Assembly (NCBI GenBank): GCA_910589085.1
Contig: CAJUSG010000032.1
Span: 1 to 26,555, forward strand
DNA from: an uncultured Oscillospiraceae bacterium
Lineage (GTDB): Bacteria > Bacillota > Clostridia > Oscillospirales > Oscillospiraceae
DNA length: 26,555 bases
Direction: 5' to 3'
Position 1 is the first letter of the stretch. The number at the start of each line of letters is the position of its first letter. Below are positions 6,717-15,236 of the stretch, in pieces. Position numbers and translations under genes: made by a program. Under the pieces are notes generated by a model. That model saw only the letters and a list, made by a program, of their open reading frames with translations, did no database searches and was not told the DNA's origin.

Positions 6717-8132
6717 ATGGAGACGTATAACCGAAACGCGACAGAGCATGCCAGACTGGGGAGCGCGGTCTGCGGCATGGACGCCAAGGAGATGAGCCGC
6801 TGGGTAGAACGGCTACAGACTGAGTATGGGGACAAGCTCCACAATAACCGGTATCAATCGGTTTTCCGCAGCTTCGGCATGGACGGCGGCGACATGCTGA
6901 TCGGCGGGCTGGGGAGGCTCGCCGGGATGCGGATATCGGTCTCTCACACCAAAATCACCGGGTCGCTGGACCTGGACGGCGCTGTTTTTTATACCGAGGA
7001 GGATATGCCGGAGGCGGGATTTGACAGCATCCCCTTCGAGGCGGTGTTTTCTCTGTGCGGCCGGCTGCGGGAAAAGCTCAAGTCACTGATTGATCCGGAG
7101 TTTTACTGCGTCCCGTTTTTAGGCGGAATTAAGAGCGTAATGCTCAGCGAGGAGCCCCAGGAGATTGTTGACTACTATCTGCCCGAACTCGCGCTCTTCG
7201 GGAGCGGGAACAGGTTCCGCCTGTTTTCCGCGGCCCACATCCCGGAGCACATCCCCCTTGAAGCGCTTCCGGACTCCGGCAAAAAGAAGGGTTTCTGCCG
7301 TGTAAAAAGCAGGACGGAGTGCCCGGGCAAAGCGGAGTATGTCCAGGGCATGAACCATGTGCTGGATGAGCTGAGACAGGATACAGTGCAGAAGGTAGTG
7401 GTGGCGCGCAGATGTACCATCACGCCGGAGGACTCCTTTCACTGCTGTGATTATGCCGCCCATCTGTACGACCGGTATTTTCAGGAGTACTATTTCATGT
7501 TTCGACAGGGCGAGGAGGCCATGTGGATCGGTATTTCACCCGAGATCATCATGAAGCAGCAGGGCGGCAGGGCGGTGACCAAGCCGCTGGCCGGCACCCG
7601 CAGCAAATCGGAGGATGCGGCGCAGAATACCAAAATTCTTCAAGATCTGACCTCTGCCAACAAGGACATTGTAGAGCACGAACACGCCCTGTATTTTATG
7701 GTGGATCAGCTGAAGCGTGCCGGAATCGGCGAGGTGAAAATTGACAAGAATAAGACTGTTTTAGAGACCCCCTACGCCTTCCACATCAAGAGCGAGATAT
7801 CCATGATTCTGAAGGAAAATGTTTCGTGCTTTGATATTATTGGGGCCATTTACCCGCCGGCCACCATCTGGGGCATCCCGGTGGACAGAACCGAACGCCT
7901 TCTGGCCCGGACAGAGCCCTTTGACCGGGGGTACTACTCCGGGGTCTACGGCTACTGGAATTATGAGGGGATTGCTGATACCGCCCTGGTAATTCGGTCC
8001 GCCAAGGTGGAAAACGGCGCTGTAAGCGTGTATGCCGGCGGCGGTATTGTGAAGTTTTCAAACATTGATGCCGAATTTGACGAGACCGTAAACAAGATGG
8101 GCCCGCTGCTCAGCTACTTCCAGGAAGACTGA
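6717..8132 (+). CDS. Isochorismate/salicylate synthase-like chorismate-utilising enzyme
   Basis: The 471-residue protein belongs to the chorismate-binding family (MenF/EntC/Irp9/MbtI). The general-base Lys226 in QKVVVARR matches water-using isochorismate synthases, where ammonia-using anthranilate synthases carry Gln. Other active-site features are in place: SPE 274-276, LAGTR 291-295, KDIVEH 316-321 (D317 in place of the usual Glu, E320), His356, Thr383 in PATIWGIP, Arg427 in VIRSA, and metal-binding E453 and E456 in EFDET. The predicted product is isochorismate, or salicylate if the lyase step also occurs; the sequence alone does not decide. The N-terminal 190 residues are poorly recognisable. 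It is the first gene of the operon, with GGAAGGAG before the ATG. No menaquinone, siderophore or NRPS genes are nearby. Confidence 0.82.
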   Translation: METYNRNATEHARLGSAVCGMDAKEMSRWVERLQTEYGDKLHNNRYQSVFRSFGMDGGDMLIGGLGRLAGMRISVSHTKITGSLDLDGAVFYTEEDMPEAGFDSIPFEAVFSLCGRLREKLKSLIDPEFYCVPFLGGIKSVMLSEEPQEIVDYYLPELALFGSGNRFRLFSAAHIPEHIPLEALPDSGKKKGFCRVKSRTECPGKAEYVQGMNHVLDELRQDTVQKVVVARRCTITPEDSFHCCDYAAHLYDRYFQEYYFMFRQGEEAMWIGISPEIIMKQQGGRAVTKPLAGTRSKSEDAAQNTKILQDLTSANKDIVEHEHALYFMVDQLKRAGIGEVKIDKNKTVLETPYAFHIKSEISMILKENVSCFDIIGAIYPPATIWGIPVDRTERLLARTEPFDRGYYSGVYGYWNYEGIADTALVIRSAKVENGAVSVYAGGGIVKFSNIDAEFDETVNKMGPLLSYFQED

Positions 8133-8198
8133 TTCCCCTCCGGCTCTATCTTTCCGGCGAGGAAAGTTAGAAAAAACAAACGAAAGGAAGAATGAAAG

Positions 8199-9773
8199 AT
8201 GAAACTCAAAACGTATCTGGCCTTGATTCTCTGCCTCGCGGTGTCGGCGGCAGCGCTCGCCGGCTGCGGCAAACAGCCCGGCAACACCAGCAACGGCGGA
8301 GGCGGCGGAGCACAGGGCGGCAGCACAAAGGACACCGTGGTCATTGTCACCAGCGGCGACCCCGGGCGCCTGCGCAGCGACACCCTCAACAGCTTGAAGG
8401 AGATCCCCTTCAACCGCCTGGCCTACGACTATCTCTTTACCCGCAACAGCAAGGGCGAGTTTGAGCCCTGTATCTGCCAGTCCTATGAACTGGACAGCGA
8501 CAGCCTGGGCGTTACCCTGCATCTGCGCCAGGGGGTCAAATTCCACGACGGCAACACCATGACCGCGGACGACGTGCTGGCCTCCCTGTACTACGGCAAG
8601 CAGGACACCGCATCAGGCAGTCAGCTGGACTTCATTGATTTTGACAACAGCAAGCCGCTGGATGACAACACCCTATACCTTAAGTTCAACCGCACCAACG
8701 GCGTGTGGCAGAGCTCCTTCCTGGCCATCGGCATCATTGAACGCTCCGCCTATGAGGCCGCCGCCTCCCCGGATGAGTTCTATCTGAATCCCATGACCAC
8801 CTCCGCCTACGTCCTGGAGAACTGGGTCTCGGGCGACAGCCTGACCTTCAAGGCTTTCCCGGACCACTGGTACGGCGCGCCCAAGATTGAGAACATCATC
8901 GTCCGGGTCATCAGCGAGAGCTCCGTGGCCCTGATGGAGCTGCAGACTGGCGGCGCCGACGTGCTGTTCAACCTGTCTCTGGCCAACTACGAGTCCGCCT
9001 GCAAAATGGAGAACGTGACCGGCTATGACAAGCAGCCCCCCATCATCAACGTGTTCCTGGGCTGCAACCTGGAGAACGAGGCTCTGTCCAACCCCGATGT
9101 CCGCAAGGCCATCGCCTGCGCCATCGACTGGGACGCCATCTGCGCCGGAGCCTTCGACGGCGCGGCCGTCCCCTGTGTCAGCCCCCTGGGCAGAAACGCC
9201 CTGGGCTTCGATACCAAATGGGAGACCGAATATCCCTATCCCTACAGCCCTGAGAAGGCCAAGGAGTACCTGGCGGCGGCCGGCTACGCCGACGGGCTGG
9301 CTCTGCGGGTTCTGGTGGACGAGACCCCCAGCCGACAGCTGATGGCCGAGCAGCTGAGCAATATGTTCGCTGCGGTGGGCATCACCCTCACCATTGACAA
9401 GTACGACGCGGCCACCACCGACGACATTGTCGCCAACTCCAGCGACTACGACCTGTATATCCGCGGTGCCTACAACAACAGCGGCGACATTGTGACCTTC
9501 CTGCGCACCAGCATGGGCTTTACCGCCATCAACGCCGATGCCGACAAGGAACTGGGCCCGGTCTACGCCGACTATCTGAACCGTATCTCCGCCGAGATGG
9601 ACCAGACCGCCCGGGCCGGGCTCTATAAGGAGTTCCAGGAGGCCTTCCTCAACGATATGATGTACTGGATGCCCGGCGTGCAGATGACCATCTATGCCGC
9701 ATACAACAGCGCTATCGACGGCATCGAGTGGCCCGGCGAGTACTGGATCTGGAACAACGCATATTTTAAGTAG
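8199..9773 (+). CDS. Peptide/nickel-type ABC transporter substrate-binding lipoprotein
   Basis: The 524-residue protein is a family 5 solute-binding protein (DppA/OppA/NikA type). A lipoprotein signal peptide ends in the lipobox LAGC, with Cys23 the predicted lipidation site. A Gly/Ser/Asn-rich linker follows. The mature part has typical family motifs: LHLRQGVKFHDG near residue 106, MTADDV, and NPDVRKAIACAIDW. It should sit on the outer face of the membrane and deliver ligand to the permeases encoded next. The ligand cannot be read from sequence; short peptides, metal chelates and small aromatic conjugates are all possible for this family. It starts 66 nt after the chorismate enzyme with no visible promoter between, so co-transcription is likely. 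The ATG at 8199 follows a GGAAG at good spacing. Confidence 0.92.
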   Translation: MKLKTYLALILCLAVSAAALAGCGKQPGNTSNGGGGGAQGGSTKDTVVIVTSGDPGRLRSDTLNSLKEIPFNRLAYDYLFTRNSKGEFEPCICQSYELDSDSLGVTLHLRQGVKFHDGNTMTADDVLASLYYGKQDTASGSQLDFIDFDNSKPLDDNTLYLKFNRTNGVWQSSFLAIGIIERSAYEAAASPDEFYLNPMTTSAYVLENWVSGDSLTFKAFPDHWYGAPKIENIIVRVISESSVALMELQTGGADVLFNLSLANYESACKMENVTGYDKQPPIINVFLGCNLENEALSNPDVRKAIACAIDWDAICAGAFDGAAVPCVSPLGRNALGFDTKWETEYPYPYSPEKAKEYLAAAGYADGLALRVLVDETPSRQLMAEQLSNMFAAVGITLTIDKYDAATTDDIVANSSDYDLYIRGAYNNSGDIVTFLRTSMGFTAINADADKELGPVYADYLNRISAEMDQTARAGLYKEFQEAFLNDMMYWMPGVQMTIYAAYNSAIDGIEWPGEYWIWNNAYFK

Positions 9774-9790
9774 GATACAGCCATATGCGA

Positions 9791-9826
9791 GGGAAGCTGC
9801 GGCGCCTGACCCGTGCCGCAGCTCCC
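9791..9826 (+). terminator. Strong intercistronic hairpin after the binding-protein gene
   Basis: GGGAAGCTGCGGC (9791-9803) pairs with GCCGCAGCTCCC (9815-9826) through one bulged A and an 11-nt loop. No T-run follows, so full termination is unlikely. Hairpins at this place in ABC operons usually protect the binding-protein mRNA and lower permease expression. Confidence 0.5.
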
Positions 9827-9852
9827 TCCCCCTGATGCGGAAAGGAATTGAA

Positions 9853-10866
9853 ATGTTACGATACATTGTGAAGCGCATTCTGGCACTGATTCCGGTGCTG
9901 TTCTGCGTCGCGTTCCTCATCTTCACCATGATGTATTTCTCCCGGGGCGACCCGGCCACCATGACCCTGGGCGACCAGGCGACAGAAGAACAGCTGGCCG
10001 AGTGGCGGGCGGCCCGGGGGCTGGACAAGCCCTTCTGGCAGCAGTTCGGCAGCTACATCTGGGGGATTGTGTCCCGGGGCGACCTGGGCGTCTCCTATAA
10101 GACGGGGCAGCACGTGACCCAGTCTCTGCTGGAGCGCTTCCCCACTACCTTTGTCCTGGCGGTGGCCACCTGCGCTATTGCCATTGTGTTTGGCGTTCTG
10201 CTGGGGATTCTGGCGGCAAACCGGCAGGGGACCTGGGTGGACAACCTGCTGCGGGTACTGGGTATGGCGGGGGTGTCCATCCCCATCTTCTGGCTGGGCC
10301 TTCTGCTGATTCTGTGGATGGCGGTGGAGCACCAGTGGTTTCCTGTATCCGGGTGGTACGGACCGCGGTATGTCGTTCTGCCGGCCCTGACCATGGGACT
10401 TACCTTCACCGCCAGCATTATGCGCACCACCCGCTCCAGTATGCTGGACTGCATCCGTCAGGACTATGTGACAACAGCCCGGGCCAAGGGCCAGCGGGAG
10501 AGCGTCATCACCTACCACCACGTGCTGCGCAACGCACTGATCCCCATTATCACTGCGGCGGGCAACGTGTTTGGAATCTCCCTGTGCGGCGCTGTGATTA
10601 CCGAGCAGGTATTCTCCATCCCCGGTCTTGGAAGTCTGATGATTAACGCCATCAACACCCGGGACTACCCCCTGGTCCGGGGCAGTGTGCTGCTGCTGGC
10701 CACCAGCTTTGCCGTGGTCAATCTGCTGGTGGATCTGCTGTACGCCTGCGTGGACCCCAGAATCAAGGCGCAGTTTGTGAGCTCGGCCCGCACAGGGGCG
10801 AAAAAGCCGGAGGAAGAGCCTGCGGACAAAAAGCCGGGCGCAAATCTGCAGAAAGGAGGCGATTGA
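9853..10866 (+). CDS. ABC transporter permease, DppB/OppB/NikB type
   Basis: The 337-residue integral membrane protein has the hallmark start MLRYIVKRILALIPVLF, followed by a soluble stretch with the family GDLGVSY motif near residue 80. About six membrane helices and a binding-protein-dependent transport domain follow, with the coupling (EAA-like) loop near TTARAKGQRESVITYHHVLRNAL. It pairs with the next permease to form the channel. The start at 9853 is preceded by AAAGGA; an upstream in-frame ATG at 9694 lies inside the previous gene and would add unrelated residues. A charged tail (KKPEEEPADKK) ends the protein, and its last codons contain the ribosome site of the next gene. Confidence 0.92.
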   Translation: MLRYIVKRILALIPVLFCVAFLIFTMMYFSRGDPATMTLGDQATEEQLAEWRAARGLDKPFWQQFGSYIWGIVSRGDLGVSYKTGQHVTQSLLERFPTTFVLAVATCAIAIVFGVLLGILAANRQGTWVDNLLRVLGMAGVSIPIFWLGLLLILWMAVEHQWFPVSGWYGPRYVVLPALTMGLTFTASIMRTTRSSMLDCIRQDYVTTARAKGQRESVITYHHVLRNALIPIITAAGNVFGISLCGAVITEQVFSIPGLGSLMINAINTRDYPLVRGSVLLLATSFAVVNLLVDLLYACVDPRIKAQFVSSARTGAKKPEEEPADKKPGANLQKGGD

Positions 10867-10869
10867 CCC

Positions 10870-11739
10870 GTGAGCGGAACGACGAAGGAAATCAAGCGCC
10901 GGAGCATGGCCGGCGAGGTGGCCGTGCGGTACTTCCGCAAGCCGCTGGCCGTGCTGGGGGCGATAATTCTGGCTGTGATCGTAATCATGTGCCTGCTGGC
11001 CCCGGTAATCGCCCCCTACGACTACGATGCCCAGGACGTGCTCCGGAAATTTACAGAGCCCTGCAGACAGTTCCCCTGCGGAACGGATAACCTGGGCCGG
11101 GATATTTTCAGCCGCCTGCTCTACGGCGGACGAATCTCACTGATGGTGGGCTTTGTCTCGGCGACGGTGGCCGCGGTCGCCGGCGTTGTGTTCGGCGCCA
11201 TTGCCGCCTTCTACGGCGGGAAGGTGGACAACCTGATTATGCGGTTTTTGGACATCTTTATTGCGCTGCCCCAGATGCTGCTGGCCATTGTCATCTCCAC
11301 CATGATCGGCCCGGGAATCCAGGGCGCCATCATCGCGGTTACCATCGCCACCATCCCCCGATATGCCCAGGCAGTGCGTGCCCCCATCCTGTCCATCCGC
11401 GGCCAGGAATTTGTAGAGGCCGCCTTCGCCATCGACGCCAGGGACTCCCGCATCATCCTGCGGCATATTCTGCCCAACGTCCTCAGCCCTATCATTGTCC
11501 AGGTGACCATGGGGGTGGGCAACGCCATTACTATGGCCGCCTCCCTCAGCTTTCTGGGGCTGGGGGTCCAGCCGCCGTATCCGGAGTGGGGCCAGCTGAT
11601 CTCCTCCGCCCGGGTATACATTCTGGACCACGCCTATATGGTCACATACCCCGGCCTGGCCATTGCCGCTGTCGTTCTCGCCCTGAACCTGATGGGCGAC
11701 GGACTGCGGGACGCCATGGACCCGCGGTGGAAGGATTGA
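10870..11739 (+). CDS. ABC transporter permease, DppC/OppC/NikC type
   Basis: The 289-residue membrane protein matches the second permease of peptide/nickel importers: a short cytoplasmic N-terminus, a first helix near residues 30-50 (ending in LLAPVIAPYDYDAQD), the GTDNLGRDIFSRLLYGGRIS segment, and a transport domain with coupling loop FVEAAFAIDARDSRIILRHILPN. It closes with SFLGLGVQPPYPEWGQLI and DGLRDAMDPRWKD, both typical of the family. It uses a GTG start 3 nt after the previous stop, with AAAGGAGG ending 10 nt upstream inside the previous gene. Confidence 0.93.
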   Translation: MSGTTKEIKRRSMAGEVAVRYFRKPLAVLGAIILAVIVIMCLLAPVIAPYDYDAQDVLRKFTEPCRQFPCGTDNLGRDIFSRLLYGGRISLMVGFVSATVAAVAGVVFGAIAAFYGGKVDNLIMRFLDIFIALPQMLLAIVISTMIGPGIQGAIIAVTIATIPRYAQAVRAPILSIRGQEFVEAAFAIDARDSRIILRHILPNVLSPIIVQVTMGVGNAITMAASLSFLGLGVQPPYPEWGQLISSARVYILDHAYMVTYPGLAIAAVVLALNLMGDGLRDAMDPRWKD

Positions 11740-11753
11740 GGGAGGTGACGCAG

Positions 11754-12737
11754 ATGGCTGAAACAATTTTAGAGACCAAAAATCTGAGCATCGCCTATGT
11801 TACAAAGGATTTTGGCACCTGCCGCGCCATTAACGACGTCTCCTTCTCTCTGAAGAAGGGCCACACCCTGGGCCTGGTGGGAGAGACAGGTGCCGGCAAG
11901 ACCACCATCGCCAAGGGGATCCTCCGTCTGCTGCCGGTGCCTCAGGGGCGGGTGACGGACGGAACGGTGATTTTCGAGGGGGAGGACCTCTACCGCAAGA
12001 GCGAGCGGGCCATGCGGAGCATCCGGGGCAGAAAAATCTCTATGATTTTTCAGGACCCCATGACCTCGCTGAACCCTATCGACACGGTGGGGGATCAGAT
12101 CGCCGAGGTCATCCGCCTGCACAGCTCCATCAGCCGGAAGGAGGCCTTCCGCCGGGCGGTGGAGAGCCTGGAGATGGTGGGCATCCCCAGCGAGCGGGCC
12201 GGCGAGTATCCCCATCAGTTTTCCGGCGGGATGAAGCAGCGGGTGGTAATCGCCATCGCCCTGGCCTGCTCCCCCGACCTGCTCATTGCGGACGAGCCCA
12301 CCACCGCCCTGGATGTGACCATTCAGGCACAGGTGCTGGATATGATGAACGACCTGAAACAGCGGCTGGGCACCTCTATGATCCTGATCTCCCACGACCT
12401 GGGGGTGGTGGCCGAGATGTGTGACGAGGTGGCTGTAATCTACGCCGGAGAGATTGTGGAGATGGGGAGTGCCAGAGATATTTTCAAGCACATGGCCCAC
12501 CCCTACACCATCGGAATGTTTGAGTCGCTGCCCGACCTGAACTCTGCCGGCAGGCGGCTCAAGCTGATCCCCGGACTGATGCCCGATCCCACTGATCTCC
12601 CCAAGGGGTGCAAGTTTGCCCCCCGCTGCTCCCACTGTACCCAGGCGTGTACAGAGGCCGCCGTCCCTCTGACAGAGCTGGCGCCCGGGCATTTCTGCCG
12701 CTGTCTCTGCCCGCGGCAAAAGGAGGCGCAGGTATGA
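11754..12737 (+). CDS. ABC transporter ATP-binding protein, DppD/OppD type
   Basis: The 327-residue ATPase has Walker A GETGAGKTT, Q-loop (FQDPMTSLNP), signature FSGGMKQR, Walker B with DEPTTALDVT, and a switch His in LISHDLG. The C-terminal oligopeptide-transporter extension carries a cysteine cluster (CKFAPRCSHCTQAC, then CRCLC); similar clusters in some relatives have been linked to iron-sulfur binding. It energises import together with the following ATPase. The ATG at 11754 sits 6 nt after GGAGGTG; the longer open frame from 11586 overlaps the permease gene and is rejected. Its stop overlaps the next start as ATGA, which suggests coupled translation and equal amounts of the two ATPases. 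Confidence 0.93.
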   Translation: MAETILETKNLSIAYVTKDFGTCRAINDVSFSLKKGHTLGLVGETGAGKTTIAKGILRLLPVPQGRVTDGTVIFEGEDLYRKSERAMRSIRGRKISMIFQDPMTSLNPIDTVGDQIAEVIRLHSSISRKEAFRRAVESLEMVGIPSERAGEYPHQFSGGMKQRVVIAIALACSPDLLIADEPTTALDVTIQAQVLDMMNDLKQRLGTSMILISHDLGVVAEMCDEVAVIYAGEIVEMGSARDIFKHMAHPYTIGMFESLPDLNSAGRRLKLIPGLMPDPTDLPKGCKFAPRCSHCTQACTEAAVPLTELAPGHFCRCLCPRQKEAQV

Positions 12738-13693
12738 GTACAATTCTCGAGGTCAAAGACCTGAAAAAATATTTTAAAGTAAATGCCGGAACGCTCCATG
12801 CGGTGGACGGTGTAAACTTCAAAATTGAGGAGGGCCAGACCCTGGGCGTGGTGGGGGAGTCGGGCTGCGGCAAGTCCACTCTGGGCCGGGTTGTGCTGCA
12901 CCTGCTGGATAACACCGGCGGACAGATTCTGTACCGGGGAGAGGATATTACCAGCGTATCCAGGGAAAAGCTGTCCCAGCTGCGCCGGGAGATGCAGATC
13001 ATTTTTCAGGATCCCTTCGCCTCCCTTAACCCCCGCATGACGGTCTATCAGACCATCGCTGAACCTATGGAGATTGCCGGTGGCTGTACCAAAGAGCAAA
13101 TCCAGCGCCGGGTGTCTGAGATGATGGATACCGTGGGCCTGGCGTCCCGCTTTGTAAACAGCTATCCCCACGAGCTGGACGGGGGCCGCCGCCAGCGCAT
13201 CGGCATCGCCCGGGCGCTGGTGCTCAACCCCAGGTTTGTCGTGTGTGACGAGCCGGTCTCCGCGCTGGATGTATCCATCCAGGCCCAGGTGCTCAACCTG
13301 ATGCTGGACATTCAGGAGCAGATGGGTCTCACCTATATCTTCATCACCCATGATCTCTCTGTTGTGAAATATATCAGCGATGACATTATGGTGATGTACC
13401 TGGGTCAGATGGTAGAGAAGGCCCCCGCCGAGGAGCTGTTCCGGCACCGGTATCACCCCTACACACACGCTCTTATCAGCGCGGTGCCCATTCCGGATAT
13501 CGACCACAAACGCCAGCGGATTCAGTTGAAGGGAGAGCTGACCTCCCCCATCAACCCCAGGCCAGGCTGCCGTTTTGCGGCCAGATGCATCCACGCCGCG
13601 CCGGAGTGCTTCGCGGAGAACCCGGAAATACAGGAGGTCTCACCGGGACACTTTGTCCGCTGCCGCCGGGTGCGGGAGCTGAACGGCCTGTAG
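12734..13693 (+). CDS. ABC transporter ATP-binding protein, DppF/OppF type
   Basis: The 319-residue ATPase has Walker A GESGCGKST, Q-loop FQDPFASLNPRM, Walker B with VCDEPVSALDVS, switch His in FITHDLS, and a C-terminal extension with PGCRFAARCIHAAPEC. The signature motif reads LDGGRRQR where LSGGQRQR is usual: Ser is replaced by Asp and Gln by Arg. The motif Ser contacts ATP gamma-phosphate in the partner subunit, so this half-site may work differently, although I recall the variant from other clostridial peptide-type ATPases. The ATG overlaps the previous stop (ATGA), with AGGAGG upstream. The longer frame from 12608 lies inside the previous gene. Confidence 0.92.
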   Translation: MSTILEVKDLKKYFKVNAGTLHAVDGVNFKIEEGQTLGVVGESGCGKSTLGRVVLHLLDNTGGQILYRGEDITSVSREKLSQLRREMQIIFQDPFASLNPRMTVYQTIAEPMEIAGGCTKEQIQRRVSEMMDTVGLASRFVNSYPHELDGGRRQRIGIARALVLNPRFVVCDEPVSALDVSIQAQVLNLMLDIQEQMGLTYIFITHDLSVVKYISDDIMVMYLGQMVEKAPAEELFRHRYHPYTHALISAVPIPDIDHKRQRIQLKGELTSPINPRPGCRFAARCIHAAPECFAENPEIQEVSPGHFVRCRRVRELNGL

Positions 13694-13736
13694 CCGGCTG
13701 AAAATAATCTGTTTTACCTGTGGGAGGGTGTGAGAA

Positions 13737-15236
13737 ATGAATGCGTCCGTAGCTGAATTGAAGCAATACGCGGGGACCTGCCCGCTGGTCCCGGTGTACA
13801 GAGCTGTAAAAACCGATATGCGTTCACCGGTGGACCTTGTCCGCAGGCTGAGAAGATACAGCAGCAAGCTCTTTGTGCTGGAACACACCGGCAGCGGCGA
13901 GGGAGGAGACGTAGTGTGGGACCGGTACGCCTACGTGGGCTGCGCCCCGTCTCTGGAGATATCCTGTGTGGATCACAGGATAACGGTGACCACCGGTCAG
14001 TCCTCCTTCTCCTTTGAGACGGAGGACCCCGCCGGGTATCTGCGTTCGGTCATCCGGCAGAACCGGGCGCCGAGTCTTCCCGGTCTGCCCCCCTTCTTCG
14101 GCGGATTCGCGGGCTATTTTTCCTATGAGTATATCCATCTCCGGGAGCCCTCCTGCCGCCTCTCCGCCGAAAATACAGACGGCTGCTCCGACTTCCACCT
14201 GATGCTCTTTGACAGGCTGTGCGTTCTGGACCGGCAGGAGGGGGAGCTCTGTCTGATCTGCAATATTGCCACAAACCGCCTGGAGGATAATCTGCGGGAG
14301 GCGGAGAAGCATCTGGAAGAGATGGAGCGTATCCTGTCCTGCCCCCTGGAGGCGGGGGAGGCTCCGCCTCCGCTGGAGCTGCTCAGCCAGTTCTCCTCCA
14401 TCTACCCCAGGGAGGTCTACTGCCGGATGGTGGAAACGGCCAGACGCCACATCCGGACGGGGGAGGTGGCACAGATTGTACTTACCAACGGACAGAGAGC
14501 TAGGGCGAGGGGAAGCCTGCTCGGCACCTTCGACCTTCTCCGCCAAACAGACCCCACACGCTGCATGTGTTATTTCTCCACCGGCGATGTGGAGGCGGCC
14601 ATCTCCTCTCCCGAGCCGATTGTCCGGCTGAGGAACGGTATTGTCATGACCGAGCGGCTGGCGGGCAGCTGTGCCAGAGGGGAAAATCCCCAGGAGGACA
14701 GAGCCCGGGCCGAGGCCCTGCTCCACGACAGCAAGGCCATTGACGAGCATAACATGCTGGTGGACGACTCCCGCAACGAATTTGGGCTTGTGAGCAAGCT
14801 TGGAAGCGTTCAGGTACGGGACTACCTGAACGTGGTCCGCTGTTCCCGAGTGATGCACCTGGGTTCCACCATCACCGGGGAGCTGAGGGAGGACATGGAT
14901 GCGCTGGACGTCATCAACGCCGTCATGCCCTCAGGGGCAGTGTCGGGCGCTCCCAAGCTCCGGGCCTGCGAGGTGATCAGCGAACTTGAACAGGAGCGCA
15001 GAGGAATCTACGGCTCCGCTGTGGGCTATATCGGATTGGACGGCGATGCGGACTTTTCTGTCTTTATTCACTCCGCCTATATGCAGAATGGCGTGCTGAC
15101 CGTGCGGGCCGGGGGCGGCATTGTGATTGACAGCACGGCGGAGGAGGAGTATCGGGAGGCAATGGTCAAGACAGAGGCCATGCTCAGCACTATACGGCTC
15201 GCGGCGAAGGAGAAGCAAGATGATTTTAATCATTGA
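13737..15236 (+). CDS. Divergent anthranilate synthase component I-like protein (TrpE family)
   Basis: The 499-residue protein has the TrpE N-terminal region and a C-terminal chorismate-binding domain. Gln246 (GEVAQIVL), SPE 291-293, the Ala of LAGS and His374 (VMHL) fit an ammonia-using anthranilate/ADIC synthase. Several expected residues differ: AGTR is AGSC (311-312), KE..EH is KAIDEH (Ala334), GTVSGAPK is GAVSGAPK (Ala401), and the IRTA Arg that normally holds the chorismate carboxylate is His445. Metal ligands E337, E471 and E474 remain. The tryptophan-feedback motif LLES reads VLEH, so ordinary Trp inhibition is doubtful. It may make an unusual chorismate product or be non-catalytic. 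It lies 43 nt after the ABC genes, with a GGGAGGG ribosome site, and its end overlaps the amidotransferase start by 17 nt. No other trp genes are present. Confidence 0.85.
   Translation: MNASVAELKQYAGTCPLVPVYRAVKTDMRSPVDLVRRLRRYSSKLFVLEHTGSGEGGDVVWDRYAYVGCAPSLEISCVDHRITVTTGQSSFSFETEDPAGYLRSVIRQNRAPSLPGLPPFFGGFAGYFSYEYIHLREPSCRLSAENTDGCSDFHLMLFDRLCVLDRQEGELCLICNIATNRLEDNLREAEKHLEEMERILSCPLEAGEAPPPLELLSQFSSIYPREVYCRMVETARRHIRTGEVAQIVLTNGQRARARGSLLGTFDLLRQTDPTRCMCYFSTGDVEAAISSPEPIVRLRNGIVMTERLAGSCARGENPQEDRARAEALLHDSKAIDEHNMLVDDSRNEFGLVSKLGSVQVRDYLNVVRCSRVMHLGSTITGELREDMDALDVINAVMPSGAVSGAPKLRACEVISELEQERRGIYGSAVGYIGLDGDADFSVFIHSAYMQNGVLTVRAGGGIVIDSTAEEEYREAMVKTEAMLSTIRLAAKEKQDDFNH

Noticed and set aside
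8673..10028. 451-codon open frame opposite the substrate-binding protein and permease
   Set aside because: Antisense shadow with no recognisable domain; it spans the boundary of two well-supported genes.
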